Source: Artemisia argyi
Lineage: Eukaryota; Streptophyta; Magnoliopsida; Asterales; Asteraceae
Length of the DNA stretch: 64,000 bases
Assembly: GCA_030686995.1 (NCBI GenBank)
Contig: CM060706.1
Location: 138,223,005 to 138,287,004 of the forward strand
Direction: 5' to 3'
The notes beneath the pieces were generated by a model. The model saw nothing but the letters and a program-made list of their open reading frames with translations, searched no databases and was not told the origin of the DNA. The translations under genes were made by a program, and so were the position numbers. This document shows, piece after piece, positions 1 to 11,403 of this stretch (positions within the stretch are counted from its first letter, which is position 1; every line of letters starts with the position of its first letter).

Positions 1-3000
1 ACAAGTATCGAATATATTCACAAATAAATCATATAAATATTCAATCACATTCAATAAAGAATCAATAATCTTAACATGAGCTGGAAACTCATGATACTAA
101 GTCGATCAGATAAACAATTCACATATGGGCGAACCTATACAGTTGTATCTAAATATATATGTTGAATACATATATATACTATTCCTTTATAGATATTGCA
201 CCAAGCCTCATGACACCAAAGCTTAACCAAAAGGGGGTGTTCTATCAAATCAATGACAGATTTTGCCCTCTATTCGTAGGTGATTTGCCAATTCCTACAT
301 GTCTCAAATATAGTGTATCACGACTAATGCGACTATCCACATGCATAATGGCATTCCATCAAGCCTTAGTGGGATCGGAGGTCAATCCAAACAGGTTTTA
401 AATCTGTTCACTATATTCGCGCTCACGTTACGGTGATTAATGGCTCATGATTGAGGGACTATATGGCGATAAGCTAACTTAGGCAATATCAAGGACTTAT
501 GGGTTCATTTAGCAAAATCATGAAATCAAGTATCGTATCACAAAGATCAATTTAAAAACAGTATCATTTGAGTATCAGAAATTCAGTTTGAAAATAGTAT
601 CGCTTGAGTATCAGAAATTCAGTTTGAAAATAGTATCGCTTGAGTATCAGAAATTCAGTTTGAAAATATCATCTTTTGAGTATCAGAAATTCAGTTTGAA
701 TATATCGCCAGTAACACATTTATATCACATATCACATGAATATCAATATTTCAGTCAAATAATTCATCAATATGGATTTTTCACATATTACAATAATCAC
801 ATTGGAAATATCAATATATTATAAATCACAAATTATATTATTTTAATATCATTTAGGAAATTGATTTGAATCATGTATTTTATTTTATTTCATATACTTA
901 TCAAGTTATCAAAGTATATGTAAGCATGTATCTCCCCCAATGAGTTAAAAACAATTTTTTGAAATGGGGCAATGACTAACCTGGATTGATTTGGAAATGA
1001 TGAAAAGTAAGATAGGATGAGATTTATGAGAACGTCTTTGACACAGAACCTGATAAATAAATTTATCAGAGAATATAACCAAATACTATTTGGTAAATAC
1101 GAACGAATAACGTATAAACATTATTCGTTATGACGAATAGATGATGTGAAGTTAAATTATTATGTCATGCATGATATGAAAATACTTTATTTAAATTATC
1201 CATCGTAGTTTTACCCTTTTTAGATCGTAAGTAAAAATATTAACTTTTTATATATCGTTATATATATAATTAACGTAAAAATAAATAATATATATAAAAC
1301 ATAACAAAATGCATATGACGTGAGGGTTGCCGTAAAATAAAAATAAAATAAGAATGTCAAATAAATAATGTGTAGTCCTTGTCCTTTTTCCAATTTTACA
1401 CTTTTTATACTAACGGCGTTAGCGTCACACCGTTAGTCCTTTTTATATATATTTACAATTATAGTCCACTACATGTCCAATATTACAATCTAAACTTGTA
1501 ACAATATTATATTATCAATTTTTATCCTTTCTTTCTGTTTCTACATTTTTAGTCCTTAGTTTTCACAGTTTTCACATTTAGTCCCTATACGTGTCGTCGC
1601 GTTACATTTTTAGTCCTATTTTTACAAAAGTGATTATAAAAATTTTATAAAAATTTCCGTGGCTTCTTTTATTACTTTCTAGCTTATTTCAACTGCTTAT
1701 TCCATAAAAAGCTTATTTATTTAGCTTATGGGCCTTGATTCGAACCAAACTAAGGCCTATTTAAAAATTTAGAGGCGAGAGCATAGAAATTCTTTTGGGC
1801 TTGAACTTGGGCTTCCTTTATGATTCTAAAAATATATTTTATGGGCCCAGTGGGCTGTTAAAACGCAAGGTCTTGTTGGGCCTTGATTTAAGCCCACTCG
1901 ACAAAACTTAAGGTTTTTATATAAGTTTTAATTTGAAAAATCTGGTTAATGTCGATTTACTTTGGCTCGATTAGGGTGTCAAAACGTGAATATTTTTATA
2001 AGTCGTGTACATGAAACTAATAGTTTTCTAGGTGGTCTATTAGTACGTAGAAAAATATGGTACGTTTGTTAAGTGTAATAAAAAGTTATATGTAGCTTTT
2101 GTGGCATGTTTGGATCGATTACATATTTTGAAAAACTTGAAATATTCACTAAGTGTTTTAATGAAATTTATACGTGTGACATGATTTGAAATGGACTCGT
2201 TATATGCATGTAACATGAAAATAAACGTGAAGTGTACGTGCTACGTGACTCCTAGGCCTACCAAGATAGAGGCTAGTCACGTTTCGTGTTCTAATAATAA
2301 ATATGTACGCGTATAAATATATCAAAATGATATACGATGAAACGAATATGGATATTATGCATGAATAATATTTAACGTATGAAATGGATTGAGAAAGGTT
2401 GAAAACTACTTACAAACACCTTAGAGGTGATCAAAGTCGAGAGTGATAGGATTGAGCACAAGAATATCACGTTTCCAATATATAACCCAAACGTTATATA
2501 TACATATAAACCCGATTTCCTTTCTTGAGTTCCAACCAATATAACCTTCGACTTATGAGTTGTAAGAGTGATGTTTAGGAAGAAACGTTTAGGTGAAAGA
2601 GTTTGAGAATGAAGGAAACTAAGAGCATGCATGGTACGTTTATATCACCATTCGAATGGATCGAGTGGTGCTAAATAATGCAAGCAAACATGATTTACTA
2701 TACCATGCCAGTACCTAGCTTCCTACATGAGTTTTATAATGATTTGAAAAGAGTTGTGAGAGCACATTTCATGGGAAATGTTTGGTTGACTCATTCATGC
2801 ATGTCGACACAACCATATATACATAAACGATTTACTAAATCGCTTAATACTTGTATATACATGATCATATTGGACATTTGAGCATAAAATCATCTTAGAA
2901 ACTTTATTAGGATCATTTAGAATCAAACGGGGATTAAAACGGATAAGAAATGAATTAATCACAAATCGTTTGGGTCGATTTATGGCTAAACGAAATGCCT

Positions 3001-3467
3001 CGTAAAAACGTATCAAATATTAACGTATGAACGTGAAATTTGACACACTAATAGTTGGCTAGGAGGTTAACGAGAATGTGCAAAAATATAGGTAGGTCGT
3101 GTGTACGAATTTGAAATGAACGAGGGGTTTCGTGGCTTACTTAGTCGATTTGTAATTTTTATTATTATTGAAATTGGGTTTTGGTGTGGGCCGGTTGGGC
3201 TTAGGGGAATTAAGGGCCCGATTTGGTTTTTAAGTAAGTTTTAGTAATTAGGTTTTTATTAATTAGGTTTAGTGTAATTAGTGTTTTGTTAATTTTATCG
3301 ATAACTTGTTTTGTCGTTTGACGAATTTGACAATATCGTAATCGTGTCCATTTCAATATACAAAGAAAATTTTAAATTTCCCCGTAAAAATGGTAATTAC
3401 AATAATGACAAAGAATATTTATTAAATTAACCGAAGTTAATTATGTGAATTTTCGCGAGGTTTTACA
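1..3467 (+). mobile_element. 3' part of a very long LTR (Ty3/gypsy type, possibly Tekay/Del-like), cut by the window edge
   Basis: The block ends at 3467 in GTTTTACA and changes abruptly into Athila gag sequence (E1) at 3468. It is homologous in the same orientation to 63021-64000, which starts TGTAACACCC. Shared landmarks are ATATTCGCGCTCAC (about 407 and 63605) and a CATG..CTCCCCCAA stretch (about 925 and 63743). Together they imply an LTR of more than 3.4 kb running from TGTAACACC to TTTTACA. No PBS follows, so this is a 3' LTR or solo LTR inserted into E1. The sequence is AT-rich without convincing coding content. The lineage name is inferred from the TGTAACACC start and length only. Confidence 0.6.
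560..703 (+). repeat. 36-bp tandem repeat, 4 copies, inside the long LTR
   Basis: Units start at 560, 596, 632 and 668. Each contains the core GAGTATCAGAAATTCAGTTT. The second and third copies are identical and the outer two differ at a few positions. The repeat is open in one frame (12-residue period), but this is a by-product of a period divisible by three. I see no equivalent in the other LTR copy at 63021-64000, so it may be copy-specific. Confidence 0.9.
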
Positions 3468-4351
3468 GAACCAATGCTTGAATAGCTTCCGTGAGTTTGT
3501 CAATCTTAGCATCGGTGCTAGAATTGATCACGGGAGATGATCTAGACGAGGTTGCATTCACTTGGGAAACAATGGACTTGTTTCGTGAAGTACGAACCTT
3601 AGACTTGTTTTCAATTATGGCTAAAGCATCTCTAGGAGTCCGATTCAAGAGATTGCCACCCGCGGCATTGTTCAAAGAATCTTGATTGGTTTGGTTCAAA
3701 CCATTGTAGAAAGTATCAATTTGGTGCAATTCGGAAAAACAATGATGACGACACTTGCGAAGTAAATCTTTAAAACGATCCCACGCCTCGCTAAAAGATT
3801 CATTAAAGTTTTGAGTAAACTTTGTGATTTCATTCTTTAAGCTTGTTGTTTTTGACGGGGGAAAGAATTCATTCACAAATTTCGACATGAGGTCTTCCCA
3901 TGTCTCAATAGAACGAGGGGTTGTTTTTCAAGCTAAATTCGCGCCGTACCCTCGAGAGAGAAAGGAAAAAGAAGAAGCTTGATAGCTTCTTGAGGGACGT
4001 TTTTGTATTTGATGGTTGATGTGATCTTGTTAAACCATCGAATGTGCGAATGAGGATCGTCCCTCTCAAACCGAAGTATTGACTCGAAGTTACTAATTGT
4101 AGCAACCCGGTCTTGAGTTCAAAATTATCGGCAACGATTGCCGGAACAACGATGGCCTCTCTATAACCCTCGGTGGGTGCTTGAAGAAGCTCGGACATGG
4201 TACGATTATCGGCCATGTTTGGAGGAATAGTACGAATCTCGGGTTCGACTATTGGATGAGCACGTCGACGATTACGCCTTCTTCTTGGGATGTTGTTAAG
4301 AGATTGCAAAGGACTTGTTGACGTAGACGAACGAGTGCGCACGCACCCCAA
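3468..4351 (-). pseudogene. gag of E1 (Retrotrans_gag), frameshifted and truncated
   Basis: Gag is the structural capsid protein of the retrotransposon. Two reading pieces match E2 gag nearly residue for residue. 4351-3905 carries the basic N-terminus, then MSELLQAPTEGYREAIVVPA and DNFELKTGLLQLVTSSQYFG. 3888-3463 carries FVNEFFPPSKTTSLKNEI, AWDRFKDLLRKC and TDAKIDKLTEAIQALVL. Between them are a one-base loss near 4068, a TAG where E2 has TGG (RIWLEK) near 3930, and another frame change near 3918. The frame ends at the LTR junction, right after the codons for ALV. This copy keeps 28 codons (GLNQTNQDS through DALA) that E2 has lost. It is non-functional. Confidence 0.88.
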
Positions 4352-4852
4352 AAAAAACTTTCAATTAAAACAATGACCAACTTAATGACAAGGGAACTTA
4401 AACTAATAATCAAGAACGCAATGTTAACCTTTAAGGATAAACGTACAAGGAGCGGGAGAGAAGAATGGATCTCCCACTAGGGCGAAGTTCGTTGGATCGC
4501 CCTATACCGTTTCGACTCCTCTTAACGTAAGCTTATCGAATAAAAGTTTTCTAAAATGCAAGTGATACAAAGGCAAGTTTTGATCTTTAGTTTGGGAACT
4601 TATTATGGTCACACCCCAGTTGGTAGATGTTCTGCCTTGGTTTTACGGTGGTAAGATTTTATTTTTGTAATTATTAAACAAAGAAAATGGGAAAATCTTT
4701 TTGTGTTTTTTATCTTTTATAGATATAATACATATATAGAAACAAAAGAAAAATATTTTTGGTGTTTTATAAGTTTTTAAAAGCGATAACTTCTTGCGAA
4801 GGTTCTACAAGACTAATCGTTTAAACCTTTACGAGACTTTCGACACACAGCC

Positions 4853-4870
4853 GCCCTGGTAGCGGCGCCG
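4853..4870 (-). other. primer binding site of E1 (tRNA-Asp-like)
   Basis: The minus strand reads GGCGCCGCTACCAGGG just downstream of the LTR end. The tRNA-Asp PBS used by Athila elements is of the form TGGCGCCGTTGCCGGGGA. E2 has TGGCGCCGCTGCCAGGGA at the same relative place. Confidence 0.7.
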
Positions 4871-5689
4871 TTTGATTTGTTGTGTTTTTGTGCAAAATGT
4901 TATATCAAAAATACCAACAAACGTGAGGTCAATGTTGTTCTGAAGACAACAAGACGTGGAGAATTACAAGTAAACCTTTTAGGAAAAAAGATTACCTCGT
5001 AAACCCGTGAAAGTGATATTTTTAAGACCGGGAAAGTGATTCCCTGGGTCGAGTCCCAACGAGGAGTGAATGGAAAGTATCGTGAAAGGAATGAGATTAA
5101 AATGCTTGTATGATAGGTTGAGATGATTATTTGGTGTTATGGTACTTTAAAATAACGGAAATTTGTAAATTAATGAACGAAAATTAAAATAATGCAACCT
5201 AAAAGGGAACAAAAGCAATGGAATACTAGGGGAATCCTAAATCTACCTAAAATACTACGGGAAACATATTAGGGAAGACGGGGAATCCTAAAACGCAATT
5301 TAAAACAAATACGTGACGTTTATTAAAAATAAACGTCAACGCGCAATATAAAACGTGAAATTTTGAGCTACACAAGTCCTACGGGCATAAAAACAATTTT
5401 CTTACGCACTAAAAGACAAAAGAAAATTTTTGAAAAAAAAAATTAATTATTTAATAAAAATCCTATTTAAAATGATTTAATTACTAATTTAACTAAATTA
5501 AATCAAAATTAATACTAAAACTAATTTAATAATTCTGAAACTTTTATAACAAATAATTTAAACTACAAGGAATTTAATAAAAATAAGAGTGCTAAAGCAG
5601 CTTATCCAGATAAGCTGGAATAAGCAGTTTTAAGTAAATAAGCACAAACAGACTACAAACTATATAAAGAGATTTATTATGCAAACATA

Positions 5690-5860
5690 TACCAGAAAAG
5701 ACCCAAGGGTGACTGGTTTGTGTGTGTGGTGTTGTGTCTGGAACAAGCAAGAGGTCTGGGGTTCGAATCCCATCCCACACTATTTGCTAAAAGTTTTTAT
5801 TTTTATTATTTTTTTTATTTTTTATTTTTTATTTTTTTATTTTTTTTTCAAACACTTAAA
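5690..5860 (+). mobile_element. possible tRNA-derived SINE relic inside the E1 LTR
   Basis: GGTTCGAATCCC (5760-5771) matches the pol III box B consensus of a tRNA T-arm. It is followed about 20 bp later by a 70 bp T-rich tail (ATTTTTTATTTTTT-like), and the block has no counterpart in the homologous E2 LTR. A diverged copy with AAGAGGTAGGGGTCCCAGGTT lies at about 46560-46640, also followed by T-rich sequence. No clear box A is seen, so a SINE is only one explanation. Confidence 0.35.
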
Positions 5861-7420
5861 CACAAGCGATTAACAACTTTTGAAAGTGAGTTTTTACAGA
5901 AAACCTCAAACAAATCTCATACCAAATCCAAAACTTTAACAGATTTAAGATTGTATTATTTTTTTGTTGTTCAAAAATTTTTTTTTGCAAACTTACACCA
6001 TCAATCAAATAAGCTAAATAAACTAAAAAACTCAAATAAGCTTGAACAAGCAAAATAACAACAACAATGGCAAACAACAACAAACATCAAACAAGAACAA
6101 CAACTAAAACAGAATCTTAACCGGATCAAACAAGCTCAGATTACAAGAACAAGATCAAGCAGCAACAACATACAAATAAGAGCCAAAAGAAAGAGCAGAA
6201 TAAGCAGTTGAATAAGCAATAAAGGGGAAACAAAGGCACAATTCTAAATAACTACCTAGGGAAGATCTCAAAACAACAAAAATTACACTAAATCACCCAG
6301 ATTTGACCATTTTATGATCAAATGAAAATTGTACAAATCTAGGATGCAGGGGAGGTTTTGGCAATACGGTCAACTTCATTTTAATTGACCAAATAAGCTT
6401 CAATTTTGGAAATTCTTTTTGGTATGGACTCACAAGCTGACAAGGTTTTCAAAACAACAAACTTTATTCATTTTCAAAAACAATTAAACAATACAAAGTG
6501 ATTTCAAGTTTGTCCCATTTCTGAAGTATGCAAATTTGACTTTGTGAAATTTTGAAAGCACTTTGATTTTTGTGAATTTAAACTGAGTCCAGATGATTGA
6601 TTATGTTATATTGAACCTATATGAATCTAAATCTATCAATATTAGCTACTTTTGTATTGAAATCAAAGGTTTGGTGTGCCAAATCCACAACAGTTAAGCT
6701 GTTGATGGCATTTGTGTCCCATTTTGATTTTTCTTTTGAAAATGACCACAACAATGCTTGATTTGGACTGATTAGAACCTAGGTAAGTTTTCTGAACCAA
6801 ATACACCTCAAATAACACCACTAGTTTAGCAAATAGGCTCAAACCAAACACCCCTTAATCTACTGTATTGAAAGGTTTTCAAAGCAAATAACAAATATAA
6901 CACATGAAACTGAAATCAGACCTTATATTAATCAAATACAAGCCTAATCAAGCAAATTTTGAACAAGAAATATCATATGTAAACAAAAGACAAAGATTAT
7001 GTGAAAAATGATGCCAAATTGCTTACATGACATCCAAACTATGTACCAATCTGAGAACTAGGAGCAAAATAACAACCTAATGCTCCCCATGGAGCTCTAA
7101 ACCATGCCACATCCTTTGCCATCAACAAGTTCACCATTTTTTTTGTATGTTCCTTGTAATTTCTATATTTTGTCTTTTCTGAGTTTTTTTAGATTTGAAA
7201 CCTCAAAGAGCTTTTAAACAACTTAAATTGGCTACTGAGAACATACTTGGCTCAAATAAAGATAAACAACAACAACTTGCAAGAATTTGAAAATTGAGTA
7301 AAAAACTGAAATTACTTGAAACTTGAATTAACTTAAAAATACCGAAGTACAATTGAAATTTAAAAAACTGTGAAAGAAAAGTACAAGGAAAGGATGCCAT
7401 TAATGTCTTGTACACAAGTC

Positions 7421-7429
7421 CTATTTATA
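7421..7429 (-). promoter_or_regulatory. TATA box of the E1 LTR
   Basis: The minus strand reads TATAAATAG, at the place matching the TATA box of the E2 3' LTR (37669-37677). It separates U3 from R. Confidence 0.65.
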
Positions 7430-8409
7430 CTAGTGGTCGAATGGGGCAATTCTCCTTCATTGTGCTTCTTCTGTGAGAGATATCAGTGTAAAAACATCCT
7501 TTGTACTTTCTTGATTAAATCCCAGCCATTGGATTGAAGATTGGGTAATCCTAGCCCTATATATGGTTTTGGCGGGAAAATAGTTTTGAGGCTTTTTGGA
7601 TTGCCAGCATGGAATGGGAGGTGGTAGGTATGAATTGTGAGGGTAGTGGGATTGGGGACTGTGTTGGGGGGAGCTTTTGAGGGAGGGTTATGTATGGCAG
7701 TGGTGATGGTGGGTGTTGGTTGTTTACATAGAGGGTAAGCGGGTGAAGAAGAAAAAAAGGGGGGGGGGGGTTGACTGGGTTTTGACTGTTTGACCCCTTT
7801 GACCCAGACAGTTTATTAAATAAAAATGGAATTGGGCTTGGTGGGTTATGGGCCTAGCAGACCTGGTTTGATGGGTTTTTAGGATTAGTGGCTTTTGGTT
7901 TTAAGAGTTTATTAAAGGGTCCATTTGGTTTAGTAGTTTAAGCCCACGGACTATTTGTGTAATATTTTGATTTTTGAAGGATCGAATCTGCCAAGTCTCC
8001 AAACTATCACCAGGGACCAATTATGCCAAGTCTTTATTTCCCAATGTTATTTTGAATATTTTTCTTCAAAGTATAATTCCCGGGGGTTACTTTTGCCAAT
8101 TTTGAAACTTGAAGGACCAAGCTTGTAAATCTGTGAAATTTGCAATCCAAGGACCAATCTTGTCATTTGAGGATTCTAGGAGGACTCTTGTTGAATTTTT
8201 CTTCATAAAATCTTTCCATGGACCATTTCTGACAATTTCTGAAAGTTCAAGGACTGATTCTGCCAATTTTGCAAACTTTGCTCGTTTTTTGTTTGTTTTC
8301 AATCCTTTGTACATGAAATACGCAAAAACACACTCCAAGAATATTTGTTACATTATTTGATCGTTTTTAGGCGTTTTTGGTTTTAGTATTAATTTTGATT
8401 GGGCCATCA

Positions 8410-8874
8410 TGTTATATAAACACGAACCCGATTAATAAACATTACTAATACCCAAGCCCACCACGAGTGGGCTACCATAACAATGAATTGGGCCATCATG
8501 CTAACGGTTTGGGCTCACGAAAGCCCAAACCCAAATTTATTTATGGTTTTGATACGTATATCTCTTATTTAAGGGATATATATCAAAAGAACCGGATATA
8601 CCGAAGAGTAAGAAACACGTATCCAATAAGGATTTCGTGCCTATATAAAGGATATCATAACTCTCGTTAAAGGTACGACTTACAACCCTAACTCTTCTAT
8701 ACAACCCTAAAACCGATTACTTACTCTTACGCCGGAGGATAATCATGGGAGACAATCCCACGATAAGCCTAACGGTGTTTGTTTGCTTTCTTAGTGCGCA
8801 GGTCGCAAGCATTAAGATCTGATTGGTACGAGAACAAGAACCCAAATAAGGAACGCCCAACTTTTGTATCAACA
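8410..8874 (+). repeat. 5' LTR of a Tat-lineage Ty3/gypsy element
   Basis: Nearly identical to 41475-41928 over about 450 bp, ending TATCAACA in both. The first 26 bp of the right copy (TGATGACGTATAG...) are replaced here by about 11 bp (TGTTATATAAA), so this LTR is slightly shortened at its outer end. ATCA precedes it at 8406-8409 and also follows the right LTR (41929-41932), compatible with a partly preserved target duplication. The sequence ATTGGGCCATCATG occurs both at the left edge and inside the LTR (about 8487), which makes the outer boundary ambiguous. Confidence 0.82.
8641..8650 (+). promoter_or_regulatory. TATA box of the Tat LTR
   Basis: CTATATAAAG, conserved at 41695-41704 in the other LTR. 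It lies about 225 bp before the LTR end, as expected for a U3/R promoter. Confidence 0.6.
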
Positions 8875-8876
8875 AG

Positions 8877-8894
8877 TGACGCCATCCGTGGGAC
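8877..8894 (+). other. primer binding site of the Tat element
   Basis: TGACGCCATCCGTGGGAC two bases after the LTR. Plant Tat-lineage elements commonly have a TGGCGCCGTCTGTGGG-type PBS. The two differences look like decay (G to A changes). Confidence 0.6.
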
Positions 8895-8912
8895 CCTACA
8901 CTAAGAACTAGA

Positions 8913-9214
8913 ATGACGAAACACAAAAACTCAAGCCAATGGACTCCGCAGTTGGAAAAAGCATGTGGTGACCCCCAGAGGAGGAACCATCTAGATTCGA
9001 CCTCTAGGCAGGCCTCTGGAACAACCAATGCACCTGGTCACCAAGAATCGGGCCCAACCCTAATTCTCCAAACGGTAGAATTGCCCACAGGGACCACCCA
9101 GACCACCACAGTGGTTCCAAGCACTGAAGAACTTCAGCACACTCTCTTCACTACTCCCCATCAAACGGCACCCGTTGTGGACAACACTGTGCCGCCAGGC
9201 GCGCCTAATCAAGA
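8913..9214 (+). pseudogene. N-terminal piece of a Tat-type gag, cut off by the E2 LTR
   Basis: An open frame begins 35 bp after the PBS (MTKHKNSSQWTPQLEKACG) and runs about 100 residues of polar, Thr/Pro/Gln-rich sequence to PPGAPNQDR. It then meets the Athila LTR fragment at 9215 and stops within a few codons. The position right after the PBS is that expected for gag. No capsid motif is reached, so the identification rests on context. The rest of gag and all of pol of this element are absent from the window. Confidence 0.55.
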
Positions 9215-11403
9215 TAGGGTTCATGTAATTTTCTAATTCAGTAACTAGTGTAATTTTGTAAACTTTTTAGTATTAATACAAGTATTCCAGTTTCTTTAAA
9301 ATTCCTAGTTCATCATTTGCAGTTTCATAATTTCCTTAAATTCTCTTAAAACTTACTCAGAGTTGTTGTTGTTGTTCTAAGCTTTCATAAACTCACATTA
9401 GCACTCAGTAAATCAAAAATAAACAAAAAAAAAAGAGATTAAATAAGAAAATAAAAAAATATATATGTAAGAGAAAAAAAAAAATAAGTTTGAAGATGAC
9501 AGGTTGCTGGTACAGGATGAAGAAGCATGGATTAAATGGGGTTTAGTACTCATGGGAGTCTTAGGATAATGTTCTGGGTCTTGGTTCTCCTTGGTTCTAG
9601 GCATTGGCTCATTTGTAAGAAATATTTTTATATTCTTGTTAGCATAGTTTGTTACATCTAGGAATTGTTATCACTGCTCTATTGGTTTATATTTAATTAA
9701 GTTAATTATGGTTAAAGCTTAATTAGTCCTTGTCTTTGGTTCTTATCTGATTTGGATCACATTTGCATACCTACTGTTACATTTAGCTCACATTGCCCAT
9801 ATAAGATTGCTTGTTGTTTATTGCAGTTTCCTGAGCAACTTTGATTTTTTTTAACTTTGTTAGAACTTATTAGAAGCCTAGTGTTCAGTTTTGAAGTATA
9901 AAACCTTGTCTTGCTTTGAAAATTAGTCTAAGATAGTTTAGAAGGGGTGTTTGGATTTGCTGCATCAAGGGTGCAATTGGTGGTTTAGTTTGTTAGTTCC
10001 TGTCTTCACAAGTGTCATTAGGTTGTAAGAGTTCAATTAAACCATAAAATCCAACATTCAAACAAAAAAAGTCAAAATAAGTCTCTAAAACTCTTCAGTG
10101 GCCAACTGTTGGACTTTTAGGAAGCCAAACCTTTAATTTAGGTTTAATACTTATTTACATTGCTTTGAATAGTTTCATTTGGACTTATTACATCATAATT
10201 AGTTAACTAGAATCAACAAAAGTTCATGAAAGTCAACTAAGTATGAAATCATAAAAAAGTCAAATTGTGTGTTTTAGAAAAAAAATTAGATCTTGGGGGA
10301 ATTTTATTGAATTTTGTGCTTGAAATTGGTTCTTGAAATTTTCAGAGGTTAAAGTGTCCCATCTAAGCTACAATAATCTGTAATCACCTTATTTTTGTAT
10401 TTTTTTTTATTTTGATTGTGCATAAGCTCAAAGTGAGCCCCTCAGGCCTGTGTTGCCCTGCACCGAGTTTATCCATTTTGACCCATTTTTCTTTTGACTG
10501 TAACTTGGTCATTATTAGACCACTTCCCTTACTTTTTGTTGATTTTAGTAACCTCCTAGGTTGTTTTCATAATTGTGTTTTTAGAATTCCATCTAGTGCT
10601 TATTTTTATGCTTATCTTGTCCCCCACTTTTTGCCTTTTGAACCCATATGCTGCTGTATGCATCTCAACCTAATCTGAGCTTGTCTCATTGTGATTCTGT
10701 TTGATATAGTTGTTAAAATTTGTTGTTGTTAGTTGTTTAATTGAAGTTGTGTTTGTCTATAGCCTTTAGCTTTTGTTCATGTTTTGCTTATTTGTGGGCT
10801 GCTTTGCTCAAAAACTCATTTGGAATAAAGCACCCATCTGTGAGATTGTGACCCTGCATAAGCTTATTTCAGCTTACAAATCTGTCCACTCAAGTTTATT
10901 TTGCTCACTTATAGTGATTTCCTAGTTTGTTCGTCTCTGGATTTTGATTATGGACTTTTGAATTGGCTTTCCACTTTGATCAGCTTAACTGTTCACACTG
11001 GTCTCATTCAATAGAGAGAGCCTAGTTTACAAGCCTCCCAATTGTTCCTCATTTGAGTTCTCACTAAGCTTGTTGGTTCTTTGGAAAGCCAGTTGTGCTG
11101 GCTTCTCAAATCCAAGTTTATTTAAGGTTTAAGGACTCTTGCCCCTAGCTTTATCTGCCCTTGAACCTCCCCCTAGTAGGCCTGTTTGGCTACTGTGGGG
11201 ATTGAATTTGCTTATTCCTCAACTTTTGCTTATTCAGTATGGTATTTCTGTTATTTTAGCTTAATTTGTGTGCATCAACTTGGGTTTTAACCTAGTATAC
11301 CATTGGTTCCCAAATTATAGCTTATTTAGAGCTCTTTCAGCCCAAAATCTCATTATAAGCCACTGTGGAGCTTATTTGATTGCACAATGCTTATTTTTCA
11401 GTT
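9215..11403 (+). repeat. 5' LTR of E2, first fragment (R and part of U5; U3 missing)
   Basis: Collinear with 37704-39870 of the 3' LTR. Both begin TAGGGTTCATGTAATTTTC. The first 1006 bp of the 3' LTR, including its TATA box at 37669, have no counterpart here. The sequence to the left is Tat gag. The fragment ends in CAGTT (11399-11403), the left target duplication of E3. The LTR resumes at 17742. No coding content is seen. Confidence 0.9.

Larger units (their letters stand above)
3468..8409 (-). mobile_element. E1: 5' part of an antisense Athila-like Ty3/gypsy element (LTR, PBS, gag)
   Basis: Read on the minus strand it has a 5' LTR (8409 to about 4880), a PBS-like site beside it, a leader, and gag running to 3468, where the long LTR interrupts it. 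Gag and leader are homologous to the plus-strand E2 element: both leaders carry the complement or copy of CTACCAACTGGGGTGTGA, near 4612 and 19000. The rest of gag and all of pol are missing from the window. The outer LTR edge abuts the Tat LTR at 8410. E1 is a diverged relative of E2, not a recent copy. Confidence 0.85.
4880..8409 (-). repeat. 5' LTR of E1, about 3.5 kb
   Basis: Aligns by eye, in reverse complement, to the E2 3' LTR (36698-40767). Landmarks: GGCTGGGATTTA (complement near 7525; plus strand 37573), TTTTATATTGCGCG versus TTTTATTTTGCGCG near the LTR 3' end, and CGTAGGACT. The outer end reads TGATGGCCC on the minus strand at 8409, comparable with TGATGAGTG of E2, but the exact outer edge is uncertain by about 20 bp. 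The inner edge near 4880 is uncertain by about 10 bp. Many HindIII-like AAGCTTAT/ATAAGCTT motifs recur through it, as in the E2 LTR. Confidence 0.75.

Noticed and set aside
560..703. CRISPR-like array
   Set aside because: Repeats are contiguous with no spacers, and the genome is eukaryotic.
2372..3016. several 60-90 codon ORFs in the left LTR
   Set aside because: No domain, no conserved partner, and composition like the surrounding AT-rich LTR.
5755..5775. tRNA gene suggested by GGTTCGAATCCC
   Set aside because: Only a T-arm-like box B is present. No acceptor stem pairing, D-arm or anticodon arm can be built around it.
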